Below are positions 45,344 to 53,778 of a stretch of 64,000 nucleotides of DNA, one piece after another (the stretch's first letter is position 1; every line of letters begins with the position of its first letter). Where the stretch lies: the NCBI RefSeq assembly GCF_025822605.1, contig NZ_JACKTY010000014.1:253883-317882 (forward strand), read 5' to 3'. Under the pieces are notes generated by a model. That model searched no databases. It worked only from the letters and a program-made list of their open reading frames with translations, and was not told the origin of the DNA. The translations under genes were made by a program, and so were the position numbers. This DNA is from Mycolicibacterium komossense. Lineage in GTDB: Bacteria; Actinomycetota; Actinomycetes; Mycobacteriales; Mycobacteriaceae.

Positions 45344-46266
45344 CTGGTGGTGCCGGCCTCGACGGCGGGGATGTCGAGGAACCCCTGTGCCCATCCCTGG
45401 GGTGAGGTCAGGATGGCGTGCTCGGCCAGCCAATGTGCGTATGGCTCGACCAGCTCGCGGCGGATGGTGCCCCACCTCCCGTCATGAAACCAGGTCTCCG
45501 AGATGGCCTCCAGTGATCGGCCGATGACATCGACGGGGAAGTAGGGCGTCACCCCGTGCAGCACGTCGACGGTTTCATCGAAATGCTCTGCTGCATAACG
45601 AAAGCCACGCTCAGTGACGTCGAGTAAGGTGGCGAGCAGGTTCGGATGGCTGGTGGTGAAGTCGGCTCGCGCACCCAGCAGATAGCTGTGGTAGCTGAAG
45701 GGCAACTCGTCGTCGACGCGCCAGACTCGTTCGGGCCGGTCCGGGTGTTCGCTCAGCAGAATGTCCCACGCCCAATACGATCCGAACGTGGCGTCTGCCG
45801 CGCCGCCGGCGAGCTCCTCGCTGGTCAGTTCACGGGTGCCGACGTCCACCAGGATCACGTCATCGGATCGGCCGCCGGCGCGGGTGACCAGCTCGCGCAC
45901 CATCGCCAACCCGCGGGGGGTGGGGTTGAGCGCCAGGCGCCGTCCGGCGAGATCGGCCAGCGTGCGGATACCGCTGCTTTCCAGCGTGCGAATCGTCTCG
46001 AGTCCGCGCTGGTTGACCGCCGCCAGCGCGCGGAGCTGCTGCCCGCTCTCGACGCGGACCAGCAGCCGGTTGGTGGGGAACACCGCGAGGTCGACCAGTC
46101 CCCGGTCGAGGTGTTCGAGGCTGTCACCGATACCCGGGTCGACGGACCGGATCTCCAGGTCGATGCCGGCGTCGGCGTACCAGCCGTGGTGGCGGGCGAG
46201 GTAGAACCCCGCGGAATTGGGCCAGGGGTGGAAGTACTCCAGCGCCAGTGAAAGATGAGTCGTCAT
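45340..46266 (-). CDS. NMT1/THI5-like protein without signal peptide
   Basis: 308-residue periplasmic-binding-fold protein of the SsuA/THI5-like family. It opens MTTHLSLALEYFHPWPNSAG and continues FYLARHHGWYADAGIDLEIR, with a conserved GTRELTSEELAGGAADATFG middle. No signal peptide or lipobox is present, so it is probably cytoplasmic, unlike true ABC binding proteins. Bacterial relatives bind thiamine precursors such as formylaminopyrimidine. ATG 46266 has AAGGA upstream and overlaps the kinase stop (ATGA). Confidence 0.78.
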   Translation of the reverse strand: MTTHLSLALEYFHPWPNSAGFYLARHHGWYADAGIDLEIRSVDPGIGDSLEHLDRGLVDLAVFPTNRLLVRVESGQQLRALAAVNQRGLETIRTLESSGIRTLADLAGRRLALNPTPRGLAMVRELVTRAGGRSDDVILVDVGTRELTSEELAGGAADATFGSYWAWDILLSEHPDRPERVWRVDDELPFSYHSYLLGARADFTTSHPNLLATLLDVTERGFRYAAEHFDETVDVLHGVTPYFPVDVIGRSLEAISETWFHDGRWGTIRRELVEPYAHWLAEHAILTSPQGWAQGFLDIPAVEAGTTR

Positions 46267-46826
46267 GATGTCCTTACTGCCGTCAGGGTGAACTCGTCTG
46301 TTTTTGCCGACGTGGCGATCAGGTCGGCGCTGCGTCGTGGGTCATACCGGGCGATGAACGCGTCTTCCTGCGCCGCCCACCGATCCCAGTGCGGCAGATA
46401 GGTTTCCCCGTCGCGGCTCAGCGCCCGGTGTCTACGCTCGTCGTCATCGGCGTCCACCCAGATGGCCAGGTCTGCCAAGGACCGACTGCCCGGGGTCAGC
46501 GTTCCTACTCCTTCGACGATCAGTCGCCGCTCCGGATCGACCGTGTGCCAGGGCCCCGGGCTTCCCGCTGCCCAGTCCCAGCTGCGCCAGTGTCCCGGGC
46601 GATGTTCGGAACGCGGCCGGAGCAACGAGGATTGGACGTGTTCGGCCGCCCATTGCAGCCCATCCCACCCGGGATAGATATCGTCCAGCCGCACCAGCAC
46701 GCTGTCGTCCCAGGCCCGGCTCAGCTGGGTGGCCAATGTCGACTTGCCCGACCCGGAGCGCCCGTCGATGAGGACGGTCGTCGCGGCGGAGGCGCCGAGG
46801 CGGCGCACGGCCTCATCGAGTACCAA
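46263..46826 (-). CDS. Small P-loop kinase (uridine-kinase-like)
   Basis: About 187 residues: Walker A LIDGRSGSGKSTLATQL, a substrate-binding VRLDDIYPGWDGLQWAAEHV, and lid residues in VDADDDERRHRALSRDG. Phosphorylated substrate unknown; in this operon a pyrimidine or thiazole of thiamine salvage is a reasonable guess. The start is uncertain: TTG 46826, 14 bp inside the end of the EcfT gene with GTGGAA upstream, gives the family N-terminus (VLDEAVRRLG); upstream frame sequence looks non-coding. Confidence 0.72.
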   Translation of the reverse strand: MVLDEAVRRLGASAATTVLIDGRSGSGKSTLATQLSRAWDDSVLVRLDDIYPGWDGLQWAAEHVQSSLLRPRSEHRPGHWRSWDWAAGSPGPWHTVDPERRLIVEGVGTLTPGSRSLADLAIWVDADDDERRHRALSRDGETYLPHWDRWAAQEDAFIARYDPRRSADLIATSAKTDEFTLTAVRTS

Positions 46827-47586
46827 TGAAATTCCACGCCCCGGTGGCGACGGAGACCGAGATCGCCGCAGCCGCAATGACAATGCCCGCACCGATCAAC
46901 GCCAGTTCGCGTCCCCCGAATGTCGACGGCCGCGCCCAGGTCCTGGTCGGGTACGCGCCGAATCCGCGGGCCTCCATCGCGGTGGCCAGTTTGGAGCCCC
47001 GGCGGACGGCGAACACCAGCAGTGCGAACGCCTGCCCGGCTGTTCGGCGCAGTCGGGCATGGTCGGCGACGCCGCGCGCCCGGCGGGCGTAGCCGAGATA
47101 GTGCCAGTCTTCCCGGAGCAGCCCGATCAGTCGCAGACCCGCCAGTGCACCGAGCACGAATCGCGCAGGCAGCTTCGCCACCTGGCCCAGTCCGTCGGCG
47201 AGTTCGGTGGGTTCGACGTCGACGAACAGGAACACCGACGGCAGTGCGATGGCCAGGACGCGCAGGAACGTCGCGAGCGCCAGGGCGATGGACCCGTCGC
47301 TGACATTGATCAGCAGGAAATGCCAGTGCACGGTGCCGCTCGGCTCGCCGTAAAGCAGGATCGTACACGCAGTGAGGGCCGCGGCGGTGGCGATGACCGC
47401 ACTACGAATGAGAAAGGGCCGCAACTGCACTCGCAGGGCGATGAGCAGTCCGATCTCAAGGACCAACGCGGTCAGGGCGGAGACCCAATCCACACTGAGC
47501 ACCAGCGCGGCAGCGATCACGAGCGCGGTCACCAGCTTCGCGACGGGATTCAGTGCCCGGTTGGCGGCGGGGGCGGTGGTCGTCAT
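46813..47586 (-). CDS. ECF transporter transmembrane (T) component
   Basis: 257-residue EcfT/CbiQ-type protein: five hydrophobic segments, starting NPVAKLVTALVIAAALVLSV, and the coupling motif region LGYARRARGVADHARLRRTA with Ala-Arg-X-Arg/Gly features that contact the ATPases. ATG 47586 overlaps the ATPase gene stop (ATGA). Part of the YkoE-type ECF importer. Confidence 0.87.
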   Translation of the reverse strand: MTTTAPAANRALNPVAKLVTALVIAAALVLSVDWVSALTALVLEIGLLIALRVQLRPFLIRSAVIATAAALTACTILLYGEPSGTVHWHFLLINVSDGSIALALATFLRVLAIALPSVFLFVDVEPTELADGLGQVAKLPARFVLGALAGLRLIGLLREDWHYLGYARRARGVADHARLRRTAGQAFALLVFAVRRGSKLATAMEARGFGAYPTRTWARPSTFGGRELALIGAGIVIAAAAISVSVATGAWNFIGTR

Positions 47587-49079
47587 CGGACACCGTCCGA
47601 CACGGCCGCGGATCCCCATGCGGGCAACGTGATGGTGCCATCGGCCAGGGCTGCGGCGAATTCCAGATCATGGGTGATGGCGACGATCGCGGTACCTCCA
47701 TCGACGATCTCGGCGAGCAATCGCAGCAGTTCCTCCCACGTTCGCCGGTCCTGACCGAAGGTTGGCTCGTCGAGAACAATCAGGTCCGGTCTGGCTGCCA
47801 GCGCGGTCGCGACGGACAGTCGGCGCTTCTCACCGCCAGACAGGGTGTAGGGGTTCGCTCCGGCTAGATGGCTCAGACGAAGTCGTTCCAGCAATTCCTC
47901 AGTGAGAGCGGTGGTTTCGTCGTGACTGCGTTTGAGTGCCCGCGGCCCGAGGGCCAGCTCGTCGCGAACGGTACCTTTGAGGAACTGGTGCTCGGGATCC
48001 TGGAAGACGCTGCCGATCCGGCTGAGCAACTCTTTGGAACGCCAGCGGATCGGTTCGCGGCGTTTCGGCGTGGGGGCGAAATCGGCGTCGGCCTGGATTC
48101 GTCCCTGCGCGGGGGGCAGCAGTCCGCCCAGGGTCAACGCGAGTGTCGACTTGCCGGCACCGTTCGGGCCGGTGACGACCGTGGTTCGGCCCCTGGCGAT
48201 CTCGAAGTTCAATCCGGTCAGTAGTCGGGGGCCGGACGCGTAACCGAGCCCGAGGTCGGTTGCGGTGAGCAGGGTTCCGGGCGCTGCGGACCTGGCCCGG
48301 GTGAGTACCGGGGCCGGGACGCCGGGAACCCAGACGCCGGACTCCAACAGGTAGTCGTGTTCGTGCCGGATGATGTCGGCCGGGGTGCCGTCGGCGACGA
48401 TCTCACCCACGGAGCCCAGGACGATGACGCGGTCGACGACGGGAAGCCAGACCTCGGTGCGGTGTTCGATCACGACGAGGGTCGCCCCGGTTCGGTCGGC
48501 GGCCGCGACGATGGCGTCACGCACCTCGATGACACCGGCGGGGTCGAGGTTGGCGGTCGGCTCGTCCAGGAGGATCAGGCCGGGGTTCATGGCGATGACC
48601 CCGGCCAGGGCCAGCCGCTGCTTCTGGCCACCGGACAGATGAGAGGTGCTGTGGTCCAACGGAACCCGGAGACCCACTGCACTCAGAGCTTCCGTGACGC
48701 GCGGCCAGATCAGTTCGCGGGGGACGTTGAAGTTCTCCATCCCGAAGGCGACGTCGTCGCCGACGCTGGACAGGATCACCTGCGAATCGGGGTCCTGCAA
48801 CACCATGCCGATCGAGGAGCGGCGCTGGCTGGGATGCGCTCCGCCTACCAGGAGCCGGCCCGCTTCCACGCCGTCTTCGGAGCCGCCGAGAAGTCCGGCC
48901 AGGCCGTGCAAGACGGTGGACTTGCCCGCTCCCGACGGCCCGAGAAGCAGGACACGCTCGCCCGCGGCGATCGACAGGTCGAGGTCGTGCACTGCCCAGT
49001 CGGACCGACCCGCGTGGCGCCAGCCCCAGCCCGTGGCTGTGACAGAAACCCCACCGGCGACGTCCGACACAGAGGTCAT
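47583..49079 (-). CDS. ECF transporter ATPase, two fused ABC domains
   Basis: 498-residue double ATPase equal to fused EcfA and EcfA' (YkoD type). First domain: Walker A LLGPSGAGKSTV, signature [14 protein letters not shown], Walker B LILLDEPTANLDP. Second domain from about residue 265: Walker A VTGPNGAGKSTLAL, signature LSGGEKRRLSVATAL, Walker B LIVLDEPTFGQD. Both sites look competent. ATG 49079 overlaps the S-component stop (ATGA). Confidence 0.9.
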   Translation of the reverse strand: MTSVSDVAGGVSVTATGWGWRHAGRSDWAVHDLDLSIAAGERVLLLGPSGAGKSTVLHGLAGLLGGSEDGVEAGRLLVGGAHPSQRRSSIGMVLQDPDSQVILSSVGDDVAFGMENFNVPRELIWPRVTEALSAVGLRVPLDHSTSHLSGGQKQRLALAGVIAMNPGLILLDEPTANLDPAGVIEVRDAIVAAADRTGATLVVIEHRTEVWLPVVDRVIVLGSVGEIVADGTPADIIRHEHDYLLESGVWVPGVPAPVLTRARSAAPGTLLTATDLGLGYASGPRLLTGLNFEIARGRTTVVTGPNGAGKSTLALTLGGLLPPAQGRIQADADFAPTPKRREPIRWRSKELLSRIGSVFQDPEHQFLKGTVRDELALGPRALKRSHDETTALTEELLERLRLSHLAGANPYTLSGGEKRRLSVATALAARPDLIVLDEPTFGQDRRTWEELLRLLAEIVDGGTAIVAITHDLEFAAALADGTITLPAWGSAAVSDGVR

Positions 49080-49738
49080 CGTGCGGTGTTCACAGGCCGC
49101 CCCACCAGGCCGGACTCGATCCGGCCCGATTCGAACCGACTCAGTGCGCCGGTCTTGGCCAGTCCCTTGACCACGTACCACGACAACAGTCCGGCAAGCA
49201 CGATGCCGGAGACGATGGCACTGACGGTGTAGATGACGGCGAAGGCGACCGCGGATCCCGGGTACCAGAGGATGAGGTCATTGATGGCCAGCGCGACACC
49301 GGCAACTGCACCCGAGAGCAACGCGACGGGCAGGTTCCACCTCCGGTAGAGGAAGACGGCAAACACCAGTTCGGCACCAAGGCCCTGGACGAGGCCCGAC
49401 TCCAGGGTGAGGACACCCCACTGATTTCCGACGAGCGCGGACACCGAGGCCGCGACGAGCTCGCCGTACAACGCCGCGCCCGGCTTACGAATCACCAGGG
49501 CGGTCAGAACGCCCGCGAACAGCCAGCCGCCACCGACCAGGGCCTGTAGGCCGGGGAGCAGCGCGCCCAGCGGTGCGCTGATGGGATTCGACGCGATATT
49601 CCACAACACGAAGATGAGGCCGGCGGCCACCGCGAGCACGCTGGCGACGACGATATCGACGATCCGCCAACGCAGGTTCCGGCCGATGCTGACGGGTTCG
49701 GTCGATGGCGTGGTCGCGTCAGGGTGCGGACGACTCAT
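49076..49738 (-). CDS. ECF transporter S component, YkoE family
   Basis: 220-residue membrane protein with about five helices (VDIVVASVLAVAAGLIFVLW, GWLFAGVLTALVIRKPGAAL, LVQGLGAELVFAVFLYRRWN). It matches the YkoE family, the substrate-capturing subunit linked to thiamine or hydroxymethylpyrimidine uptake in other bacteria. ATG 49738 has AAGGAG at ideal distance. I saw no TPP riboswitch in the leader, so control may instead come from the divergent GntR gene. Confidence 0.85.
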   Translation of the reverse strand: MSRPHPDATTPSTEPVSIGRNLRWRIVDIVVASVLAVAAGLIFVLWNIASNPISAPLGALLPGLQALVGGGWLFAGVLTALVIRKPGAALYGELVAASVSALVGNQWGVLTLESGLVQGLGAELVFAVFLYRRWNLPVALLSGAVAGVALAINDLILWYPGSAVAFAVIYTVSAIVSGIVLAGLLSWYVVKGLAKTGALSRFESGRIESGLVGRPVNTAR

Positions 49739-49828
49739 GGGTGCTCCTTCGGGCTGCTTCGCGTGAGAGCCCCAGTATGGAGAGCGGGCAGGCATCTAGC
49801 GCGGGTTGGATTCACTATGAGTATTTCT

Positions 49829-49836
49829 TGTATACA
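49829..49836. promoter_or_regulatory. Palindromic core TGTATACA in the ECF/GntR divergent region
   Basis: TGTATACA with partly matching T/A flanks (TTTCT on the left, AGAAA on the right) sits 91 bp upstream of the ECF operon and 52 bp before the GntR start. Sites with a GTATAC core are known for FadR-type GntR proteins, so autoregulation and ECF control are plausible. Confidence 0.45.
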
Positions 49837-49887
49837 GAAAATGCCTTTACGTATTCTCGGGGTAGATCGATCGACGACGGAGGTCGG

Positions 49888-50562
49888 GTGCACCGAACGC
49901 CCTTTCACGCTGTGTTCCGCGCGGATCTGCTGGCGGGCCGTTTCGCGCCGGACGAGCCGCTGAGCGAGTCCGCGCTCACCGCCGCCTACGGCGTATCCAG
50001 GACGCCCGTGCGGGAGGCGCTCAATCGGCTCGAACAAGAGGGACTGATCACCAGGGCCGCCCGCGGATATCGCATCCGGTCGGGGGCTCCCGATGACGTC
50101 ATCGAGATCTACGACGTGCGGATCGTGCTCGAGCGCGCCGCCGCTGACGCCGCAGCAACCCGTCGGTCCGATCTTCAGTTGGCCCAGCTCGCACAGTTGC
50201 TTCGACAGGCCGATCACGAGGAAGACCCTGCTGTGGCACGACAACTCAACTCGAAGTGGCACGAAGTGCTGTGGGCGGCGTCGCACAATGCCACGCTCTA
50301 CGAGACGCTGGTCAACCTGGTCGCTCGCCTGCGGGTTTATGACCGCGACGCGGCCCACCATCACGACGACCTCGGGGTGGTCGCCGAGGAACACCGCATC
50401 ATCCTCGGCGCGATCGAAGCCCGCGACGGTGCCACCGCGGGGACTGCGATCGCCGAGCATCTGCGGCGTACCAAACAACAGCGACTCGACGCGTTCGTGC
50501 GATCGTCGGCTGTCGTGCCGGGACAGGGTGTTACCTATCCCGGCATCCCGAAGGATCAGTAA
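49888..50562 (+). CDS. GntR/FadR-family transcriptional regulator
   Basis: 224-residue regulator. Winged helix-turn-helix at about 5-65 (DEPLSESALTAAYGVSRTPV, REALNRLEQEGLITRAARGY); then an FCD all-helical ligand domain with metal-ligand-like YDVRIVLERAAADAAA, NSKWHEVLWAASHN and EEHRIILGAIEARD. GTG 49888 with site ACGGAGG is preferred over upstream in-frame ATGs, which cross the divergent gene. Could control the ECF operon, the following dehydrogenase pair, or both. Confidence 0.88.
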   Translation: MHRTPFHAVFRADLLAGRFAPDEPLSESALTAAYGVSRTPVREALNRLEQEGLITRAARGYRIRSGAPDDVIEIYDVRIVLERAAADAAATRRSDLQLAQLAQLLRQADHEEDPAVARQLNSKWHEVLWAASHNATLYETLVNLVARLRVYDRDAAHHHDDLGVVAEEHRIILGAIEARDGATAGTAIAEHLRRTKQQRLDAFVRSSAVVPGQGVTYPGIPKDQ

Positions 50563-50629
50563 CACCGGCAGAAACAATCTGCCCGAATCGAAGCCTGGTG
50601 TGCCCGTCCGGGGTTGGCAGGATCGACGT

Positions 50630-51865
50630 ATGACCGTCACCGACGCAGCTCCTTCCGTGCTGGGCGCCGCCCAGGACCCGTCCAGCCCAGATCCACACGT
50701 TGTGAGCGGGACGAGTCCGCTGGCCGACGGTTTTCGCAGTCGGTTCTTCACCGAGGCTGATTACCAGAGGTTCCATGCCAGGGCCCCGCGTTACGACGCC
50801 GAGAATGCGTTCTTCGCCGACGATTTCGCCGAGCTCGTTGCAGCTGGTTATCTGAAGGCACCATTACCGACGGGGCTCGGCGGATCGGGGCTGTCCCTGA
50901 CCGAACTCGCGCAGGAACAGCGTCACCTGGCCTACTGGGCGCCTGCGACCGCGCTGGCGGTGAACATGCATCTCTATTGGGCCGGGTCGGCGACGGACGC
51001 GTCCGCTCGCGGTATCGACGGGCTGGACTGGCTACTGCAGGACATCGCTGCGGGACAGGTGTTCGCAGCCGGGCACGGCGAACGCGGTAACGACGTCGGA
51101 CTCGACGATGCACAGGTGCGCGCGGTGCCGCAGGAGGACGGGTCTTACCGGATCACCGGACGCAAGGTGTTCACCTCGCTGTCGCCGGTGTGGAACCAGA
51201 TCGGGGTGCATGCCCGCGACGACTCCGACCCCGAAAACCCCCTCATCGTCCACACTTTCGTCAACCGCGACACACCGGGTGTGCGGATCGAGGAGACCTG
51301 GGACACGCTGGGCGTCCGGGCTACGGCCAGCCACGACACTGTGTTCGACAATGCGCTCGCCGAGTCCCACAAGACCGTGGCCCGCCACCCGGTCGGGCCG
51401 GTCTATCCCGACTACATCGGCGTCTTGCTGGCCTGGTACCTACCCTTGTTGTCCAGCGTCTACTTCGGTATCGCCCGGCGTGCCCTCGATATCGCCATCC
51501 TGGGCGCGCAGACCCGAACCACGCTGCGCGCAGGCATTTCTCGGCACGCACAGAAGCCGGCAGTTCAGCGGCAGATCGCGCAGGCGGAGATCAAACTCGA
51601 AGCTGTATCGGCGTTCGTGGACTCTGTCACCCACCCCGAAGCAGGAGACTGGGCGGGGCTGCGGGCTCTGGCTGCCAAGGAGTTCGCCACGACGACCGCG
51701 CGCGAGGTTGTCGATATCGCCGTACAGGTGGTCGGTGCGGCCTCGGTGTCCAAACGGCATGAGCTCGAACGACTTTACCGCGACGTCCGCACTGGATCGC
51801 TGCATCCACCGAACACCGATGCCGTTCTGGAGGCCATCGGTACTGTCGCGCTGGGTCTGGCATGA
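50630..51865 (+). CDS. Acyl-CoA dehydrogenase-family flavoprotein
   Basis: 411-residue FAD enzyme of the acyl-CoA dehydrogenase fold: LVAAGYLKAPLPTGLGGSGL, flavin-binding RITGRKVFTSLSPVWNQIG, and C-terminal VVGAASVSKRHELERLYRDV followed by RTGSLHPPNTDAV. The catalytic glutamate of beta-oxidation enzymes is not evident in the aligned region, and relatives in sulfur or secondary-metabolite clusters are oxidases or monooxygenases. Start ATG 50630 with AGGA upstream. It is coupled to the methyltransferase gene (ATGA overlap). Confidence 0.82.
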   Translation: MTVTDAAPSVLGAAQDPSSPDPHVVSGTSPLADGFRSRFFTEADYQRFHARAPRYDAENAFFADDFAELVAAGYLKAPLPTGLGGSGLSLTELAQEQRHLAYWAPATALAVNMHLYWAGSATDASARGIDGLDWLLQDIAAGQVFAAGHGERGNDVGLDDAQVRAVPQEDGSYRITGRKVFTSLSPVWNQIGVHARDDSDPENPLIVHTFVNRDTPGVRIEETWDTLGVRATASHDTVFDNALAESHKTVARHPVGPVYPDYIGVLLAWYLPLLSSVYFGIARRALDIAILGAQTRTTLRAGISRHAQKPAVQRQIAQAEIKLEAVSAFVDSVTHPEAGDWAGLRALAAKEFATTTAREVVDIAVQVVGAASVSKRHELERLYRDVRTGSLHPPNTDAVLEAIGTVALGLA

Positions 51866-52512
51866 GCACGGCGCAGCAGCGGGACTGGAAAGACTGGCAT
51901 CAGGGTTATGCCGATCCGGATTCTGATCTGTCGCATCGGCTCGCGCATGTGCAACGGCGCCTCTCCGACGCGTTGTCGGCAGCCCCGCCGGGACCGCTGC
52001 GCCTGATCAGCCTGTGCGCCGGCGAAGGGCGTGACGTCCTCGGCGTCCTGCCTACGCATCCGCGCCGCGCCGACGTGACCGCTCGACTCGTGGAGCTCGA
52101 TCCCGATGTGGCGGCGGTGGCCAGGTTGCGAGCTGCCGAGCTGGACCTGGACGGTGTCGAGGTTGTGACCGGAAACGCTGGATTGGCCTCTGCCTACGAC
52201 GGGCTGGTGCCGGCGGATGTGGTCCTTGCCTGTGGGATCTTCGGAAACGTCAACGAGGCCGATATCCACACCACCATTCGTGGTCTGCCGGCGCTGTCCA
52301 AGCCCGGAGCGACCGTGCTGTGGACCCGACATCGCAAGTCGCCCGATCTGACCCCGCAGATCCGCGAGTGGTTCGCCGAGGCTGACTTCGACGAGGTCGG
52401 CTTCGACATCGAGGAAGGTCGTGGCTTCAGCGTGGGCACGCAGGTGTTCCGCGGTGCCACAGCGGCTTTCGACCCCACGGTGCGATTCTTCGAGTTCGAG
52501 CCGCGGGGTTGA
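51862..52512 (+). CDS. Class I SAM-dependent methyltransferase-like protein
   Basis: 216-residue Rossmann-fold methyltransferase homologue. Motif I LRLISLCAGEGRDVLGVL near residue 48, acidic end of strand 2 ARLVELDPDVAA, motif with ACGIFGNVNEADIHTTIRGL, and a TVLWTRHRKSPDLTP strand. It starts by overlapping the dehydrogenase stop, so both products probably act together; substrate unknown. Confidence 0.8.
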   Translation: MSTAQQRDWKDWHQGYADPDSDLSHRLAHVQRRLSDALSAAPPGPLRLISLCAGEGRDVLGVLPTHPRRADVTARLVELDPDVAAVARLRAAELDLDGVEVVTGNAGLASAYDGLVPADVVLACGIFGNVNEADIHTTIRGLPALSKPGATVLWTRHRKSPDLTPQIREWFAEADFDEVGFDIEEGRGFSVGTQVFRGATAAFDPTVRFFEFEPRG

Positions 52513-52564
52513 GATGGCAGAGGTGTCTGTCTCGACCCACTCCTGCCGACGGTATGGTGTGGGG

Positions 52565-52672
52565 GACAGCGCCTAGGGTTCCGCCGTGTCGCACACGGGC
52601 CTGGTCCGAGCGGCGCCACCGTGGTCTCAGACGGGCCACGGTCATCTGAACGGATAAAAGCCTGGAGGATCT
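52565..52672 (+). ncRNA. ykkC-family riboswitch (guanidine-I or a subtype-2 variant)
   Basis: Conserved blocks occur in the right order: CTAGGGTTCCG (52573-52583), P2 hairpin CCGTGT/ACACGG (52584-52598), CTGGTCCGAG (52601-52610), P3 hairpin ACCGTGG/CCACGGT (52618-52642) and GGATAAAAGCCTGGAGGA (52652-52669). These are the hallmarks of the ykkC leader. A short hairpin (52677-52693) right before the ribosome site GAGAAGG may be the expression switch. The P3-to-core linker (CATCTGAAC) lacks a clear separate ACGR motif, which I recall as typical of the guanidine class, so ligands of the subtype-2 variants (ppGpp, PRPP, nucleoside diphosphates) are possible. It precedes a TauE/SafE gene. Confidence 0.83.
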
Positions 52673-52709
52673 CCGTCGGTGCGCCCCGCATCGGCGAGAA
52701 GGTCCTGCC

Positions 52710-53438
52710 GTGGTGGCTTTGGTCGTGGTGTTCGTCCTGGCGTTGGGCGCGGGTGCGCTCGGCGGTTTAGTTGGTACAGGTTCGTCGTTGGTGCTGCTAC
52801 CGGTGTTGGTGACGCTGTATGGGCCGCGGATGGCGGTACCGATGATGGGGATCGCGGCGGTGATGGCGAACCTCGCGCGGGTGTCCGCCTGGTGGCGATA
52901 CATTCAGTGGCGCCCCGTGCTCGCCTATGCCGTCCCCGGTCTGCCCGCCGCCGCGCTGGGGGCACATACGCTGCTGACGATCTCCCCGAGGCTCGTCGAC
53001 GGGCTTCTGGGCGCATTCTTTCTCGTGATGATTCCGGTCCGCAGGATGATGGTGGCCCAGGCCTGGCACGTCCGGCTGTGGCACCTGGGTGTCGCAGGCG
53101 CGGTGGTGGGGTTCCTCACCGGTCTGGTTCTGTCGACCGGGCCGCTCAGCGTGCCGATCTTCACCGGTTTCGGACTGAGCGGGGGCGCTTTCCTCGGCTC
53201 GGAGGCAGCCAGTGCGCTGCTGTTGTACTCCGCGAAACTCGGCACCTTCGGTCAGTCGGGTGTGCTCTCAACGCATCTCGTCGCCAGCGGGATTCTGATC
53301 GGTGCGGCGCTGATGGTGGGCCCCTTCCTCATCCGCCGGTTCGTGCACCGGTTGTCGCCACAGGCCTACGCCATCCTGATCGACCTCGTTCTCGTGGTTG
53401 CTGCGGCAGGCATGTTCATCGCGACGGCTATGCACTGA
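52710..53438 (+). CDS. TauE/SafE-family membrane permease under riboswitch control
   Basis: 242-residue membrane protein with about eight helices in two halves: VALVVVFVLALGAGALGGLV then GTGSSLVLLPVLVTLYGP, and later GAVVGFLTGLVLSTGPLSV then PIFTGFGLSGGAFLGSEAAS. The family includes exporters of sulfite, sulfoacetate and other organic anions. GTG 52710 has GAGAAGG 7 nt upstream. A ykkC-family RNA directly in front indicates ligand-dependent expression, so the true substrate may relate to guanidine or to nucleotide stress rather than to sulfite. Confidence 0.85.
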   Translation: MVALVVVFVLALGAGALGGLVGTGSSLVLLPVLVTLYGPRMAVPMMGIAAVMANLARVSAWWRYIQWRPVLAYAVPGLPAAALGAHTLLTISPRLVDGLLGAFFLVMIPVRRMMVAQAWHVRLWHLGVAGAVVGFLTGLVLSTGPLSVPIFTGFGLSGGAFLGSEAASALLLYSAKLGTFGQSGVLSTHLVASGILIGAALMVGPFLIRRFVHRLSPQAYAILIDLVLVVAAAGMFIATAMH

Positions 53439-53778
53439 TCCCGGCAGGGGGGCGCCCATCATGAGCGAAAGCTCTTGGTCGGAATGAATCAACGCGATCC
53501 GATCTGTTGTCCATCGGTCGCGGCGGTGCCACAGTGTGGCGTTGTGGGCAACGATGATGTTCTGAGGTCGAGGGTTTATCTCGACGTCGCATTCTTCGCC
53601 TCCGCGCTGTGTAGCTAACGTGAGCTGTTGTGGCCACTTCACTGTACGCACACGGTTTCCTCACTCGCCCTTGATTATTCGGTCTTGAGTCGACCGAATC
53701 AGGGCTTCGACCATCGCCGGTGGTACCCCGCGGCCGAGCGATTCGCCACCGTTCGATGAATCACCATCAAGGAATTCC
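53439..53778. other. 340-bp intergenic region before APC permease
   Basis: No gene is supported in this stretch; open frames on the minus strand are shadows. The one clear element is the inverted repeat at 53677-53699, listed separately. The promoter of the permease/ligase operon should lie to its right or overlap it. Confidence 0.4.
53677..53699. promoter_or_regulatory. Inverted repeat ATTCGGTC-N7-GACCGAAT
   Basis: Two perfect 8-bp arms (53677-53684, 53692-53699) lie 80 bp upstream of the APC permease ATG. Spacing and symmetry fit a dimeric repressor (TetR or GntR type). No T-run follows, so a terminator is less likely. Confidence 0.5.

Noticed and set aside
49739..49887. Possible TPP riboswitch for the YkoE operon
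   Set aside because: The CTGAGA and the second conserved half of the TPP aptamer are not present on the minus strand.
52697..53464. Alternative 261-codon frame starting near 52679 opposite in frame to the TauE/SafE gene
   Set aside because: Same-strand shadow in another frame; the 52710 frame has membrane helices, family motifs and a ribosome site.
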